Positions 37,033-45,981 of a DNA stretch of 64,000 bases are shown one piece after another. The stretch is from Bifidobacterium hapali (GTDB lineage Bacteria; Actinomycetota; Actinomycetes; Actinomycetales; Bifidobacteriaceae), in contig NZ_MWWY01000022.1 in the NCBI RefSeq assembly GCF_002259755.1, forward strand, positions 1 through 64,000, given 5' to 3'. Numbering within the stretch: the first letter of the stretch is position 1; every line of letters starts with the position of its first letter. The translations under genes were made by a program, and so were the position numbers. Under the pieces are notes generated by a model. That model searched no databases. It was not told the DNA's origin and saw only the letters and a list, made by a program, of their open reading frames with translations.

Positions 37033-39000
37033 ATGACGTTGCAGGTTACTCCGTTGGTGTCTGACGGTTGTCTGATTCAACGGGACAAGCCATTCCATGT
37101 GTGGGGTTGCGGAGAGCCGGGGCGTACCGTCATCGTGACGCTGACCGTATCAGCGGGCGAACCGGCAGGCAAGTCCACCACTGAAGCAGCTATTGCTGCG
37201 GCCGCCGATGGCCGTTGGGAAGTCGAGTTGCCAGCCCAGCAGGCCGGAACCCGGGCGACGATCGGCGTGACCGACGGCACGTCAACGATCAGCGTCGGCA
37301 ACGTGCTGTTCGGCGACGTATGGCTGCTCGCAGGGCAGTCGAATATGGAAATGCGTCTCGACCGCATCGCCAAGGAAGCCCCGCATCTGCTTGACGAGGC
37401 CGATGACGACAACATTCGCTGGTTCAACGTGCCGCAAGTGTTCGACTTCCAGCACGAGCATGATGATCTGTATGCCGGGGAGTGGTTCCCGAGCGCGGCG
37501 ACACGGGCGATTGACATGTCCGCAATCGGCTACTTCTTCGCCAAGCGACTGCGCAATGGCGTGGATGTGCCGATCGGACTGATCAACACCGCGGTCGGCG
37601 GCAGCAAAATCGAAACGTGGATGAGCCGCGAACGACTCGCCTCGATGGGTGCGCTACCGGATGATTTCGACAAATACACGCCTGATTATGTGGCGCGTCA
37701 GCAGCGGCTGTTCATCGAAGCCGCCGCCGCATACGATCGTGAAGCGGACGCAGCGGATTGTGGATTGTCCCAGCATTGGCAGAATCCCGAATTCGACGAT
37801 GCCGACTGGGATACCATGACGCTTGGCGAATCAGGGCGACCTGAGTTGCAGTCGCCAGGCATCGTTTGGCTGCGCAAACATATCACGGTCGATGATCGGT
37901 ATGTCGGCAAGCCTGCGCAACTGCGTTTCGGTACGCTGCACGATGCCGATCGCGTGTATATCGACGGCGGGCAGATCGGCGAAACGTTCTATCAGTATCC
38001 TCCGCGCGATTATGATATTGCCGCATTGCCGAAAGCGTTCACGTTGGCGATTCGATTGAAAATCGAAGGCAATGCAGGCGGATTCACGGCCGGCAAGCGG
38101 CATCTTATCGTCGTCGGCGACGCGCTTGAACGTGACCTGAGCGATCTGAACGAGCGGGCCGAGTGCACTGGGCGCAACGACGAGACTGCAGAAGATTGCT
38201 CGGTTGATGGCGTGATTGACGTGGATGCTTTAGGCGCATGGCGATTCCGCCGTAGCGTATGGATGCCGGTCAAACCGGGCGATGAGTTCTTCCGCATGGA
38301 GCCGGTGGGCGACTACCATGCGATGATCGTGCCGTTGCGCCGACTCGGCTTCACTGGTGCACTGTGGTATCAGGGCGAGTCGAACTGCGCTCACCCGCGC
38401 GGATACGCGGACCTGCAAATGGCCATGGTTCAGGATTGGCGGCGACTGTTCAACCAAGGCGAATTCCCGTTCATTTACGCCCAGCTGCCGAACTATCAGC
38501 TTGACGATCCGTCGTCCTGGCTGTATTTGCGCGATGAGCAACGACGTGCGCTCGCGCTGCATAACACGGCGATGGTGACGACGTACGATGTGGGCGATGA
38601 CAGCGATCTGCATCCGTTCAATAAAAAAGCGGTGGGCGAGCGTATGGCCATTGCCGCCGAGACGCTCGCTTACGGGGCCGATCACGAGCCGATGGGACCG
38701 TTGCCGTGCGCGGTGAGGTATGAGAGCAATCGCATTGTTGTGCGGTTCACGCACGTCGGCAGCGGATTGCACGTGACCGGTCGCCTGCGGTTCGATCTTG
38801 TCAACGGTGCCGGTTTGCCTCGCGTTGCTACGTTCGACGGGCGAATTATTGCGCGTGACCGTATTGCCATCGACCTGCCGCTCGGTACGGTTCCCGGCCG
38901 GGACGCACGACTGCGTTTCCTCTGGGAGGCCTCGCCGATGCCGACGCTCGAAAATTCACAAGGATTGCTCGCCACTTCGTTCGACATGGCCGTCGACTGA
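37033..39000 (+). CDS. SGNH-type acetylesterase (sialate O-acetylesterase family), probable acetyl-xylan oligosaccharide esterase
   Basis: A 655-residue cytoplasmic esterase. Block I is LAGQSNMEMRL (catalytic Ser), block III GALWYQGESNC, and the Asp/His pair lies in DVGDDSDLHPFNKKAVGERM. Between them is an inserted beta domain (about 250-420) with the galactose-binding-like PAQLRFGTLHDADRVYIDG. The family includes sialic acid esterases and acetyl-xylan esterases; with GH3, GH8 and GH67 around it, removal of acetyl groups from imported xylo-oligosaccharides is the best reading. AAGGAG at 37021 fixes ATG 37033 as the start; the open frame begins earlier but overlaps the GH3 end. Confidence 0.85.
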   Translation: MTLQVTPLVSDGCLIQRDKPFHVWGCGEPGRTVIVTLTVSAGEPAGKSTTEAAIAAAADGRWEVELPAQQAGTRATIGVTDGTSTISVGNVLFGDVWLLAGQSNMEMRLDRIAKEAPHLLDEADDDNIRWFNVPQVFDFQHEHDDLYAGEWFPSAATRAIDMSAIGYFFAKRLRNGVDVPIGLINTAVGGSKIETWMSRERLASMGALPDDFDKYTPDYVARQQRLFIEAAAAYDREADAADCGLSQHWQNPEFDDADWDTMTLGESGRPELQSPGIVWLRKHITVDDRYVGKPAQLRFGTLHDADRVYIDGGQIGETFYQYPPRDYDIAALPKAFTLAIRLKIEGNAGGFTAGKRHLIVVGDALERDLSDLNERAECTGRNDETAEDCSVDGVIDVDALGAWRFRRSVWMPVKPGDEFFRMEPVGDYHAMIVPLRRLGFTGALWYQGESNCAHPRGYADLQMAMVQDWRRLFNQGEFPFIYAQLPNYQLDDPSSWLYLRDEQRRALALHNTAMVTTYDVGDDSDLHPFNKKAVGERMAIAAETLAYGADHEPMGPLPCAVRYESNRIVVRFTHVGSGLHVTGRLRFDLVNGAGLPRVATFDGRIIARDRIAIDLPLGTVPGRDARLRFLWEASPMPTLENSQGLLATSFDMAVD

Positions 39001-39081
39001 CACCATTGACTGACAACGTCGGTTGACAATACCGGCTGAAATTACCGTACCGCTGAGCCACAAGGAAAGACATCGACCATC

Positions 39082-40227
39082 ATGACAACGACATCCTCAC
39101 ACTCACTGTTATCCCGTTTCGGCTATGATCCGGACGACATCAACGCGCGCCTCGCACATGTCTGGCATGAGATTTTCGAAGGGCCGAACAAGTTCTACTG
39201 GACCACCGACGACGGACTCGGCTACGTGATGGATACCGGCAACCATGACGTGCGTACCGAAGGCATGAGCTATGCGATGATGCTCGCCGTGCAATACGAT
39301 CGACAGGATGTATTCGATCGGTTGTGGGTCTGGGTCATGCGCCACATGTACATGCCGGAGGGACATCACGCGCATTATTTCTCCTGGTCGGTGAAACCAG
39401 ACGGTTCCGCTCGTGCCAACGGTCCGGCTCCCGACGGTGAGGAATATTTTGCAATGGCATTGTTCCTCGCCAGTCGACGCTGGGGCAACGAAACCGGTGT
39501 ATGCGACTATGCCGCACAAGCGCGTGAACTGTTGCATTATTGCGTGCATAAGGGGCGCGAAGAGAGCGGCGACCCAATGTGGAACGCCAATAATCGACTC
39601 ATCAAATTCATTCCCGAAGTTGAATGGACTGACCCCTCATATCATCTGCCACATTTCTACGAAGTATTTGCTCAAGAGGCAAATGAACAAGATCGTACCT
39701 TCTGGCGTGATGCTGCCGACGCGAGTCGCGTCTATCTGACACGTGCATGCGATCCCGCCACCGGCATGGACCCCGAATACTCATTGTATGATGGCACACC
39801 ACACACTGAAGAACAGTTCGGACGACACGACTGGTTCTATTCTGATGCTTACCGTACCGCCGGCAACATCGGACTAGATTGCCTCTGGAATGGAGTAACC
39901 GACACGATACTGTGCGATCGCATCGCCGCACTGCAGCAATTCTTCCTCACCCATGACCGCACCTGTGCCTACACGGTAGACGGTACACCAGTCGGCGACG
40001 AACGCGTATTGCACCCGGTCGGATTCATTGCCGCCACGGCTGAAGGCGCGCTCGCGGCAATCCATGCCGATCCGCTCGCCTACCCGAACGCCGAACGCAA
40101 CGCGCGCGCATGGGTTGACCTGCTATGGCATACGCCAATGCGCGTTGGCCCGCGGCGATATTACGACAACTTCCTCTATGCGTTCGCCATGCTCGCGCTC
40201 GCCGGCAGCTACCGGTGCGAGTGGTGA
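39082..40227 (+). CDS. Glycoside hydrolase family 8, reducing-end-xylose releasing exo-oligoxylanase (Rex)
   Basis: A 381-residue inverting enzyme that cuts single xylose units from the reducing end of xylo-oligosaccharides of three or more units (EC 3.2.1.156). The acid Glu60 lies in DVRTEGMSYAMM and the base Asp255 in FYSDAYRTAGN, the contexts known from Bacillus halodurans and Bifidobacterium adolescentis Rex. No signal peptide, as expected for an intracellular oligosaccharidase rather than a secreted GH8 xylanase. It complements the enzymes acting from the non-reducing end. Confidence 0.92.
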   Translation: MTTTSSHSLLSRFGYDPDDINARLAHVWHEIFEGPNKFYWTTDDGLGYVMDTGNHDVRTEGMSYAMMLAVQYDRQDVFDRLWVWVMRHMYMPEGHHAHYFSWSVKPDGSARANGPAPDGEEYFAMALFLASRRWGNETGVCDYAAQARELLHYCVHKGREESGDPMWNANNRLIKFIPEVEWTDPSYHLPHFYEVFAQEANEQDRTFWRDAADASRVYLTRACDPATGMDPEYSLYDGTPHTEEQFGRHDWFYSDAYRTAGNIGLDCLWNGVTDTILCDRIAALQQFFLTHDRTCAYTVDGTPVGDERVLHPVGFIAATAEGALAAIHADPLAYPNAERNARAWVDLLWHTPMRVGPRRYYDNFLYAFAMLALAGSYRCEW

Positions 40228-40331
40228 GCGGAACGCGTCGAAGTTGCTGATTGTGCGCGGTTACCTCTCGTTGTAACGGGAATGGAATCGGGATCGATAG
40301 AGATACGTAAGATTCTAGGGAGACGACAACC

Positions 40332-42065
40332 ATGATTCAGTCGATTCAGCCGACTAAGGCATTGTGCGAAACACGCACTATTCTCAACCCAATTTTGCGA
40401 GGAATGCATCCGGACCCGACGTGGATATGGGATGATACGCGTGAGGAAGTAGTGCTGGTGAACTCGTCATTCGAGCTTATCCCAGGGCTGCCTATTCATA
40501 CGACGCGTGATTTCGTCACGTGGACTCACATCGGTGATGCAGTCGACGAAGACATGGCACATCGGCTGTTTCTCGACGGTGTTGCCGACTCAGGCGGATT
40601 GTATGCGCCGACTGTGCGGCGTATCCACGGACAGTACGTCATTGTCTGTACTACGACTCGTATCAATCGTGACAAGGCAATTGCTGACGGGTTGAGCGAA
40701 GAACTTGCCCAATGTGATGCCGCCGGCGGTAACTTCGTCATCACCGCCGACTCGCTCACCGGACCGTGGCGCGGACCGTTCTGGGTACGCGGTGCACAAG
40801 GCATCGATCCGGATATTTTCGAGGATCGAGACGGCACTATTTGGTGGACGCAGACACGACCGGCCATCGACTCGCATTGGGATGGGCAAACCGAAGTGTG
40901 GACCGCGCCGATTAACCCGGAAGACTGGACGATTGCGGGCGAGCGCACCGTGATCTGGCGAGGCTACGGTTTAGATGCGGTATGGGCAGAAGGCCCACAT
41001 TTGTACCGGCTCGGCGACTGGATATACCTCATGACTGCTGAGGGCGGCACCTCGTTTGAACATAGCGAGATGATCATGCGCACGTTCGCACCCGATGGGC
41101 TTGCCCGTGCGATAGCCGATTATGAACAGGATTGCGCTACGCGTGGAGTCAGTATTCGTCCGGCGAGCGCAGGGGAGCGTAGCGTACTCGGTGAGTATGA
41201 TCGTTTGTTCCGTGCGTGTAAGCGCAATCCTGTATTGACGCATCGTCATTTTGGGCCGTCTGAAACAGTGCAATGTGTTGGCCATGCTGATCTGCTGCAT
41301 CATCCTGTGGCCGGTTGGATGCTGGTTTGTTTGGGCGTGCGGCAGAGTATTGGTGCGTCGCCGATGCAACGATACAGTTATTTGGGGCGTGAAACGTTTA
41401 TTGCACCGGTGACTTGGGATTATGAGCTGGAAGGTGCGTTGGACTCGCTGGGCGATGGCATAGACCCGGGATGGCCGATCGTGACTCCGGGAATTGGTCG
41501 TTTGCCGAAGTGGTTGAGCGTGTCGCTTGATGAATCTGGTGCGGCGGTGGCGATTGAATCGTTGCATAGCGGTGAGCGTGACGACTGTATGAGTGTTGGT
41601 GATGATACTGCGACTATTCGTGTACATGCAGCGAATGGGTACCGTTTTTGTCTGATTGACGATATGGATTGTTCTGCTGTGGTCGGATTAGGCCATACGC
41701 TGATGTTGCGGCAGGATTCCTCGCATACCGTCACTGTGAGGGCGACTGATTCGCGGGTAGGGCCGATTGCTGTAGTGCATCTTATGGATGGTGATGACCC
41801 GATATGGGCACAGTTCCCGTTACATGGTCAGGAACGAGTCGGATTGCGATTGCACGATAATCAGCTTGATGTGATTGCTCTAGCGGATACGACGTTGACT
41901 GGTCCTCATCCATTGGTCGCGTCGCAATCGTTGCATATTGTGCACGGAGATGTTGCCGGTGCGCGAGTGCTGGCTTCGTATGATGCGCGATTTTTGAGTA
42001 CTGAGCATGCCGGCGGGTTTGTCGGATGCTTGTTCGGCGTTCGCGGTGACGAGCCGGAATCGTAA
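40332..42065 (+). CDS. Glycoside hydrolase family 43 enzyme (beta-xylosidase-like)
   Basis: A 577-residue five-bladed propeller enzyme with a C-terminal beta-sandwich. The base Asp28 is in GMHPDPTWIWDD, the pKa-tuning Asp159 in GIDPDIFEDRDG and the acid Glu220 in AVWAEGPHLYR. DSGGLYAPTVRR is typical of GH43 beta-xylosidases whose C-terminal domain closes the active site (PKWLSVSLDESG onward). No signal peptide. AGGGAGACGAC precedes the ATG. Likely removes xylose or arabinose from short oligosaccharides; which one cannot be told from sequence. Confidence 0.9.
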   Translation: MIQSIQPTKALCETRTILNPILRGMHPDPTWIWDDTREEVVLVNSSFELIPGLPIHTTRDFVTWTHIGDAVDEDMAHRLFLDGVADSGGLYAPTVRRIHGQYVIVCTTTRINRDKAIADGLSEELAQCDAAGGNFVITADSLTGPWRGPFWVRGAQGIDPDIFEDRDGTIWWTQTRPAIDSHWDGQTEVWTAPINPEDWTIAGERTVIWRGYGLDAVWAEGPHLYRLGDWIYLMTAEGGTSFEHSEMIMRTFAPDGLARAIADYEQDCATRGVSIRPASAGERSVLGEYDRLFRACKRNPVLTHRHFGPSETVQCVGHADLLHHPVAGWMLVCLGVRQSIGASPMQRYSYLGRETFIAPVTWDYELEGALDSLGDGIDPGWPIVTPGIGRLPKWLSVSLDESGAAVAIESLHSGERDDCMSVGDDTATIRVHAANGYRFCLIDDMDCSAVVGLGHTLMLRQDSSHTVTVRATDSRVGPIAVVHLMDGDDPIWAQFPLHGQERVGLRLHDNQLDVIALADTTLTGPHPLVASQSLHIVHGDVAGARVLASYDARFLSTEHAGGFVGCLFGVRGDEPES

Positions 42066-42102
42066 GCGATCTGACCGTTCCCACAGATTGAAGGAGTGAA
42101 TC

Positions 42103-44130
42103 ATGGTCGATCATATGTGGTTGGAGCCGCGTACTATCCGTCAGGCAGTATGCGATGACACGTTTTTCATTGACGTTGCTGCGGTCGGTGAAGATGCGCG
42201 CTCGCTGCGCATTCGTAAGGATATTGCGGAACTGTTGCAGCGGCCGTGCGTACTGAATCCTGCGGTCGCCACGGTACTGCTGGCTGTCGGTGATGTGGGG
42301 TTGCGATCTGACGAAGGATTTGTGATCAACGTTGTTGACGGTCGTACTGAGATCGTCGGCACAACGACGCGGGCGCTGGTATATGGGTTCTACGATTGGT
42401 TGCGTCGGCGTATGCTTGGCGAGCCGGTGAACCATGTCGTGAGCGAGCCCTCCCAACCGATTCGCATGATCGACCATTGGGATCAGACTGACGGTTCTGT
42501 AGAACGAGGATATGCTGGCGAATCGATATTCTTCGGTCGATGGGGCAGTAACATTCATTGTGAGATTGGCGATTTTCCCGAGCGTGACGCATCCGATGTG
42601 TTCCGTGGCGACATGCGTAGGATCGAGGATTACGCGCGATACTTGGCTTCGGTTGGTATTAATGCGGTGTGTTTGAACAATGTGAACGTGCGTCGGTTCG
42701 CGATCCGTTTGATCGTGCGCCCGTGGATTGACCGCGTTGCGCAAATCGCACGTATCTTCTCCGAATTTGCGATCAAAACGTACTTGTCGGTGAACTTCGC
42801 CGCGCCGAAACTGATTGGTGGGCTTGACACTTGCGACCCATTGGACCCGGCAGTGAACGCGTGGTGGCAGGCGACGGTTGACGCCATCTACGATGCCATA
42901 CCAGATTTCGGTGGATTCGTGGTGAAAGCCGATTCGGAAGGTGAACCCGGACCGTATGCGTATGGGCGCACTCATGCTGATGGTGCCAATATGTTCGCCC
43001 GGGCACTGCAGTCGCACGGTGGCATTGTTATTTGGCGTGCTTTCGTGTATGACTGCCATCAGGACTGGCGTGATCGCAAGCTTGATCGAGCCAAGGCCGC
43101 CTACGACAATTTCCATGATCTCGACGGCCAGTTTGCGGATAATGCGATATTGCAAATTAAATTCGGTCCGATCGACTTCCAGCCGAGCGAACCGCTCAAT
43201 CCGCTGATCGGTGCGATGAAGCGTACCAATTTGATGATCGAATTCCAGATTGCTGCCGAATACCTCGGCCATCAGATCGATGTCAACTACATGCTGCCGC
43301 AATGGCTTGCAGCTATTCGAACAGATACGGGCGCTGGCGATAACGGTGTATTAGATACTGGACAGTATTTGCAGCAGGCCGCTGTCAATCCTGCACTGGT
43401 CGGCTATGCTGCGGTCGCTAACGTCGGTATGGACGATAACTGGACTGGACACAAGCTTGCGCAAGCCAACTTGTACGGGTACGGACGCATGTGTTGGGAC
43501 CAGTCGCTGAGTGCGCAAACCATCGCACGCGAATGGGTTTCATTGACGTTCGCCGATGCAGACACTGATGCGCAGCAGACGATCACATGGATATTGGACA
43601 CGTCGAATGATACGTATGAATCGTATGCGGCCCCTCTCGGCGGTGGATTCATGGTTCGACGCGAAGACCATTACGGTGTTGGCATTAACGATTTCGAATA
43701 CGATCGCTGGGGCACCTACCATTATGCGGATCGTGACGGCGTCGGCGTAGACCGCACTGTTGCGACAGGCACAGGATACATCGGCCAGTATGCCACCGCC
43801 ATCGCCGCTACATTGGAAAACGTAGATACTTGTCCGGATCAGATGCTGTTATTCTTCCACCATGTGCCGTATTCTCATGTACTTCACGACGGTACGAGCG
43901 TTATCCAGCACATTTACGACACGCATTTTGCTGGCGTAGATATGGTGGACGAGTATATCCGCCGTTGGGCGACGCTGCAGGATCGTATTGACGACGAATC
44001 TTTCGCTAATGTGGCTGAACGGCTACAACGGCAACGCCGCAATGCTATCGAATGGCGTGATCAAATCAACACGTATTTCTATCGCATGAGTGGCATTGCT
44101 GATAGTCAAGGACGACTTATCTACCGGTGA
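42103..44130 (+). CDS. Glycoside hydrolase family 67 alpha-glucuronidase
   Basis: A 675-residue inverting enzyme that removes (4-O-methyl)glucuronic acid from the terminal non-reducing xylose of aldouronic acids. The acid is Glu279 in KADSEGEPGPYAYGR; the paired bases are Asp358 in KFGPIDFQPSEPL and Glu386 in AAEYLGHQ. The three residues keep the same mutual spacing as those of the Geobacillus enzyme as I recall it. A C-terminal helical dimer domain is present (NVGMDDNWTGHKLAQANLYG). No signal peptide. GAAGGAG precedes the ATG. It is the clearest marker that the locus handles glucuronoxylan. Confidence 0.95.
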   Translation: MVDHMWLEPRTIRQAVCDDTFFIDVAAVGEDARSLRIRKDIAELLQRPCVLNPAVATVLLAVGDVGLRSDEGFVINVVDGRTEIVGTTTRALVYGFYDWLRRRMLGEPVNHVVSEPSQPIRMIDHWDQTDGSVERGYAGESIFFGRWGSNIHCEIGDFPERDASDVFRGDMRRIEDYARYLASVGINAVCLNNVNVRRFAIRLIVRPWIDRVAQIARIFSEFAIKTYLSVNFAAPKLIGGLDTCDPLDPAVNAWWQATVDAIYDAIPDFGGFVVKADSEGEPGPYAYGRTHADGANMFARALQSHGGIVIWRAFVYDCHQDWRDRKLDRAKAAYDNFHDLDGQFADNAILQIKFGPIDFQPSEPLNPLIGAMKRTNLMIEFQIAAEYLGHQIDVNYMLPQWLAAIRTDTGAGDNGVLDTGQYLQQAAVNPALVGYAAVANVGMDDNWTGHKLAQANLYGYGRMCWDQSLSAQTIAREWVSLTFADADTDAQQTITWILDTSNDTYESYAAPLGGGFMVRREDHYGVGINDFEYDRWGTYHYADRDGVGVDRTVATGTGYIGQYATAIAATLENVDTCPDQMLLFFHHVPYSHVLHDGTSVIQHIYDTHFAGVDMVDEYIRRWATLQDRIDDESFANVAERLQRQRRNAIEWRDQINTYFYRMSGIADSQGRLIYR

Positions 44131-44136
44131 ATTTGC

Positions 44137-44166
44137 GAGCCGTTGTTCGAAGTGAAGCAACGGCTC
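44137..44166 (+). other. Short hairpin between GH67 and GH43 genes
   Basis: GAGCCGTTG (44137-44145) and CAACGGCTC (44158-44166) form a 9-base-pair stem without a T run. It probably affects message processing within the operon rather than termination. Confidence 0.45.
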
Positions 44167-44186
44167 CTCACATAGAACAGGACTAT

Positions 44187-45875
44187 ATGATGACCAATGA
44201 TGTGCTCATAACCGTAACCGGAACGAACCCTGTGATCAACAGCGACGTTCCCGATCCTGACATCATCCGCGTCGGTGACACCTATTACATGGCTACCACC
44301 ACCATGTTTCTTATGCCAGGGTGCGATATTCTTCGATCGTACGACTTGATTCACTGGGAATTCCTCACCCACGCCTACGCCAAACTAGGAGATGAGGCGA
44401 CACAACAACTCGCCGAACACGGTCGCAACGCGTATGGGCGTGGCATGTGGGCTCCCTCGCTGCGCTATCATGACGGACTATTTTCGATCGTGTTCGTAGC
44501 CAACGATACGCATCGAACGTACGTGCTCGAAGCAACTGATCCGGCAGGCCCATGGTCGAAACGTGTCATCGAAGGCTTCTATCACGACAACAGCGTGCTC
44601 TACGATGACGACGGCCGCGTGTACATCGTCTACGGCAATATGCAGCTGCATCTCACCGAAATGGAACCTGACCTGAGCCGACCCAAACAAGGCGGTCTTG
44701 ACCGTATCATCGCCGAAGACAATCCTCGTGCCGGGCTCGGATATGAGGGATGCCATATCTACAAGCACAACGGTCGATACTATGTGTGGACTTGCCATTT
44801 CCCACCGAATCATCGCAAAACCGAGGCTTGTCTTGTCAGCGAAACGTTGGACGGCGAATTCACGGCTCGAGAAATTCTCGACGACGATCTCGGCTTCCAC
44901 GGACTTGGGGTCGCACAAGGTGGCATGGTAGACACGCCATCCGGCGACTGGTATGCGTTTATGATGCACGATCGCGGCGCGCTCGGACGAGCGCTGACGA
45001 TCATGCCAATGCGATTCGACGATGACGGATTCCCAGTGCTTGGCGACAATGGTCGTGTGCCACGTACCGTGAGCGTGACCGGTGTGAGCGCTGAACGTGC
45101 GAAGCACACGTATGCACCGCTCAACGGCAGTGACGATTTTCGATATATTGCGGATGCTGATAACAACGTTGCATCAACCGACCTTCACCCATACTGGCAG
45201 TTCAACCACAATCCCAACCGTGCAGCATGGTCACTCAGTGAACACTCGGGCTGGCTGACCATACGTCCCGATCACGTCGTGCCGAACATCAACTATGCGC
45301 ACAATACGCTCACCCAACGCACTGTCGGTCCACGTTGCGCCGCCGAAGTCACACTCGAAGCATCCGATCTACGGGTTGGAGACGTCGCTGGACTTGCCGC
45401 AATGCAAGGCTATTATCGGTTCGTCGCCGTTACCAGAACCGCTGACGGTCTTCAGCTTACGGTGCGTGTGAAACCGTACCGTGAAGGCAGCGTATTTGGC
45501 GACGGCAACTGGGATTCGGCGGCAGTCGAGACAGCGTCCGCGATCCTGCACAGCTCGCGCGTACGACTGCGTGCCGTATACGATTTCACAGACATGGCAG
45601 ACACCGTAACGTTCTTCTACCAGCCAATAGAAGACGTTGATGCGGGCAACGGCACGACTCGGCACGCTGACAACACGTTTGACGTGACCTCGTACGATTG
45701 CTCATCCCGTTCGTGGCAGCAGCTAGGCGATACATACCGACTGTATTACACACTTGACTACTTCACTGGCTGCCGAATCGGACTATTTGCCTATGCCACA
45801 GCCCAAATCGGAGGCGAAGCACGGTTCGCTGATTTCCGTTTCATCGAACCACAAGATTTGCACGTTAAGCCATAA
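44187..45875 (+). CDS. Glycoside hydrolase family 43 enzyme (xylosidase/arabinofuranosidase), second copy
   Basis: About 562 residues. The propeller carries base Asp23 in SDVPDPDIIRVGDTYYM, Asp134 in FYHDNSVLYDDDGR and acid Glu187 in GLGYEGCHIYKHNG. GRGMWAPSLRYHDG is a family signature. The C-terminal beta-sandwich starts near RTVSVTGVSA and ends RIGLFAYATAQIGGEARFADF. No signal peptide. AGGA stands 4 bases before ATG 44187 and 7 before ATG 44190; the frame also opens with a GTG overlapping the GH67 stop, but a hairpin lies in between. Specificity differs from the first GH43 because the active-site surroundings differ. Confidence 0.88.
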   Translation: MMTNDVLITVTGTNPVINSDVPDPDIIRVGDTYYMATTTMFLMPGCDILRSYDLIHWEFLTHAYAKLGDEATQQLAEHGRNAYGRGMWAPSLRYHDGLFSIVFVANDTHRTYVLEATDPAGPWSKRVIEGFYHDNSVLYDDDGRVYIVYGNMQLHLTEMEPDLSRPKQGGLDRIIAEDNPRAGLGYEGCHIYKHNGRYYVWTCHFPPNHRKTEACLVSETLDGEFTAREILDDDLGFHGLGVAQGGMVDTPSGDWYAFMMHDRGALGRALTIMPMRFDDDGFPVLGDNGRVPRTVSVTGVSAERAKHTYAPLNGSDDFRYIADADNNVASTDLHPYWQFNHNPNRAAWSLSEHSGWLTIRPDHVVPNINYAHNTLTQRTVGPRCAAEVTLEASDLRVGDVAGLAAMQGYYRFVAVTRTADGLQLTVRVKPYREGSVFGDGNWDSAAVETASAILHSSRVRLRAVYDFTDMADTVTFFYQPIEDVDAGNGTTRHADNTFDVTSYDCSSRSWQQLGDTYRLYYTLDYFTGCRIGLFAYATAQIGGEARFADFRFIEPQDLHVKP

Positions 45876-45981
45876 CTTCATGCTAAAGAAGCGTACTGCT
45901 ATCAATACTTGATCAGCCCATTATTCAATCCACTGCCATCACATACATCAAACCGCCAACCATGTCATCAAGGAGGATCTC

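Noticed and set aside
35895..37034. 379-residue antisense frame over GH3
   Set aside because: Shadow frame, no features.
41782..43302. 506-residue antisense frame over GH43 and GH67
   Set aside because: Both sense genes have intact catalytic motifs; the antisense product has no domain and no ribosome site.
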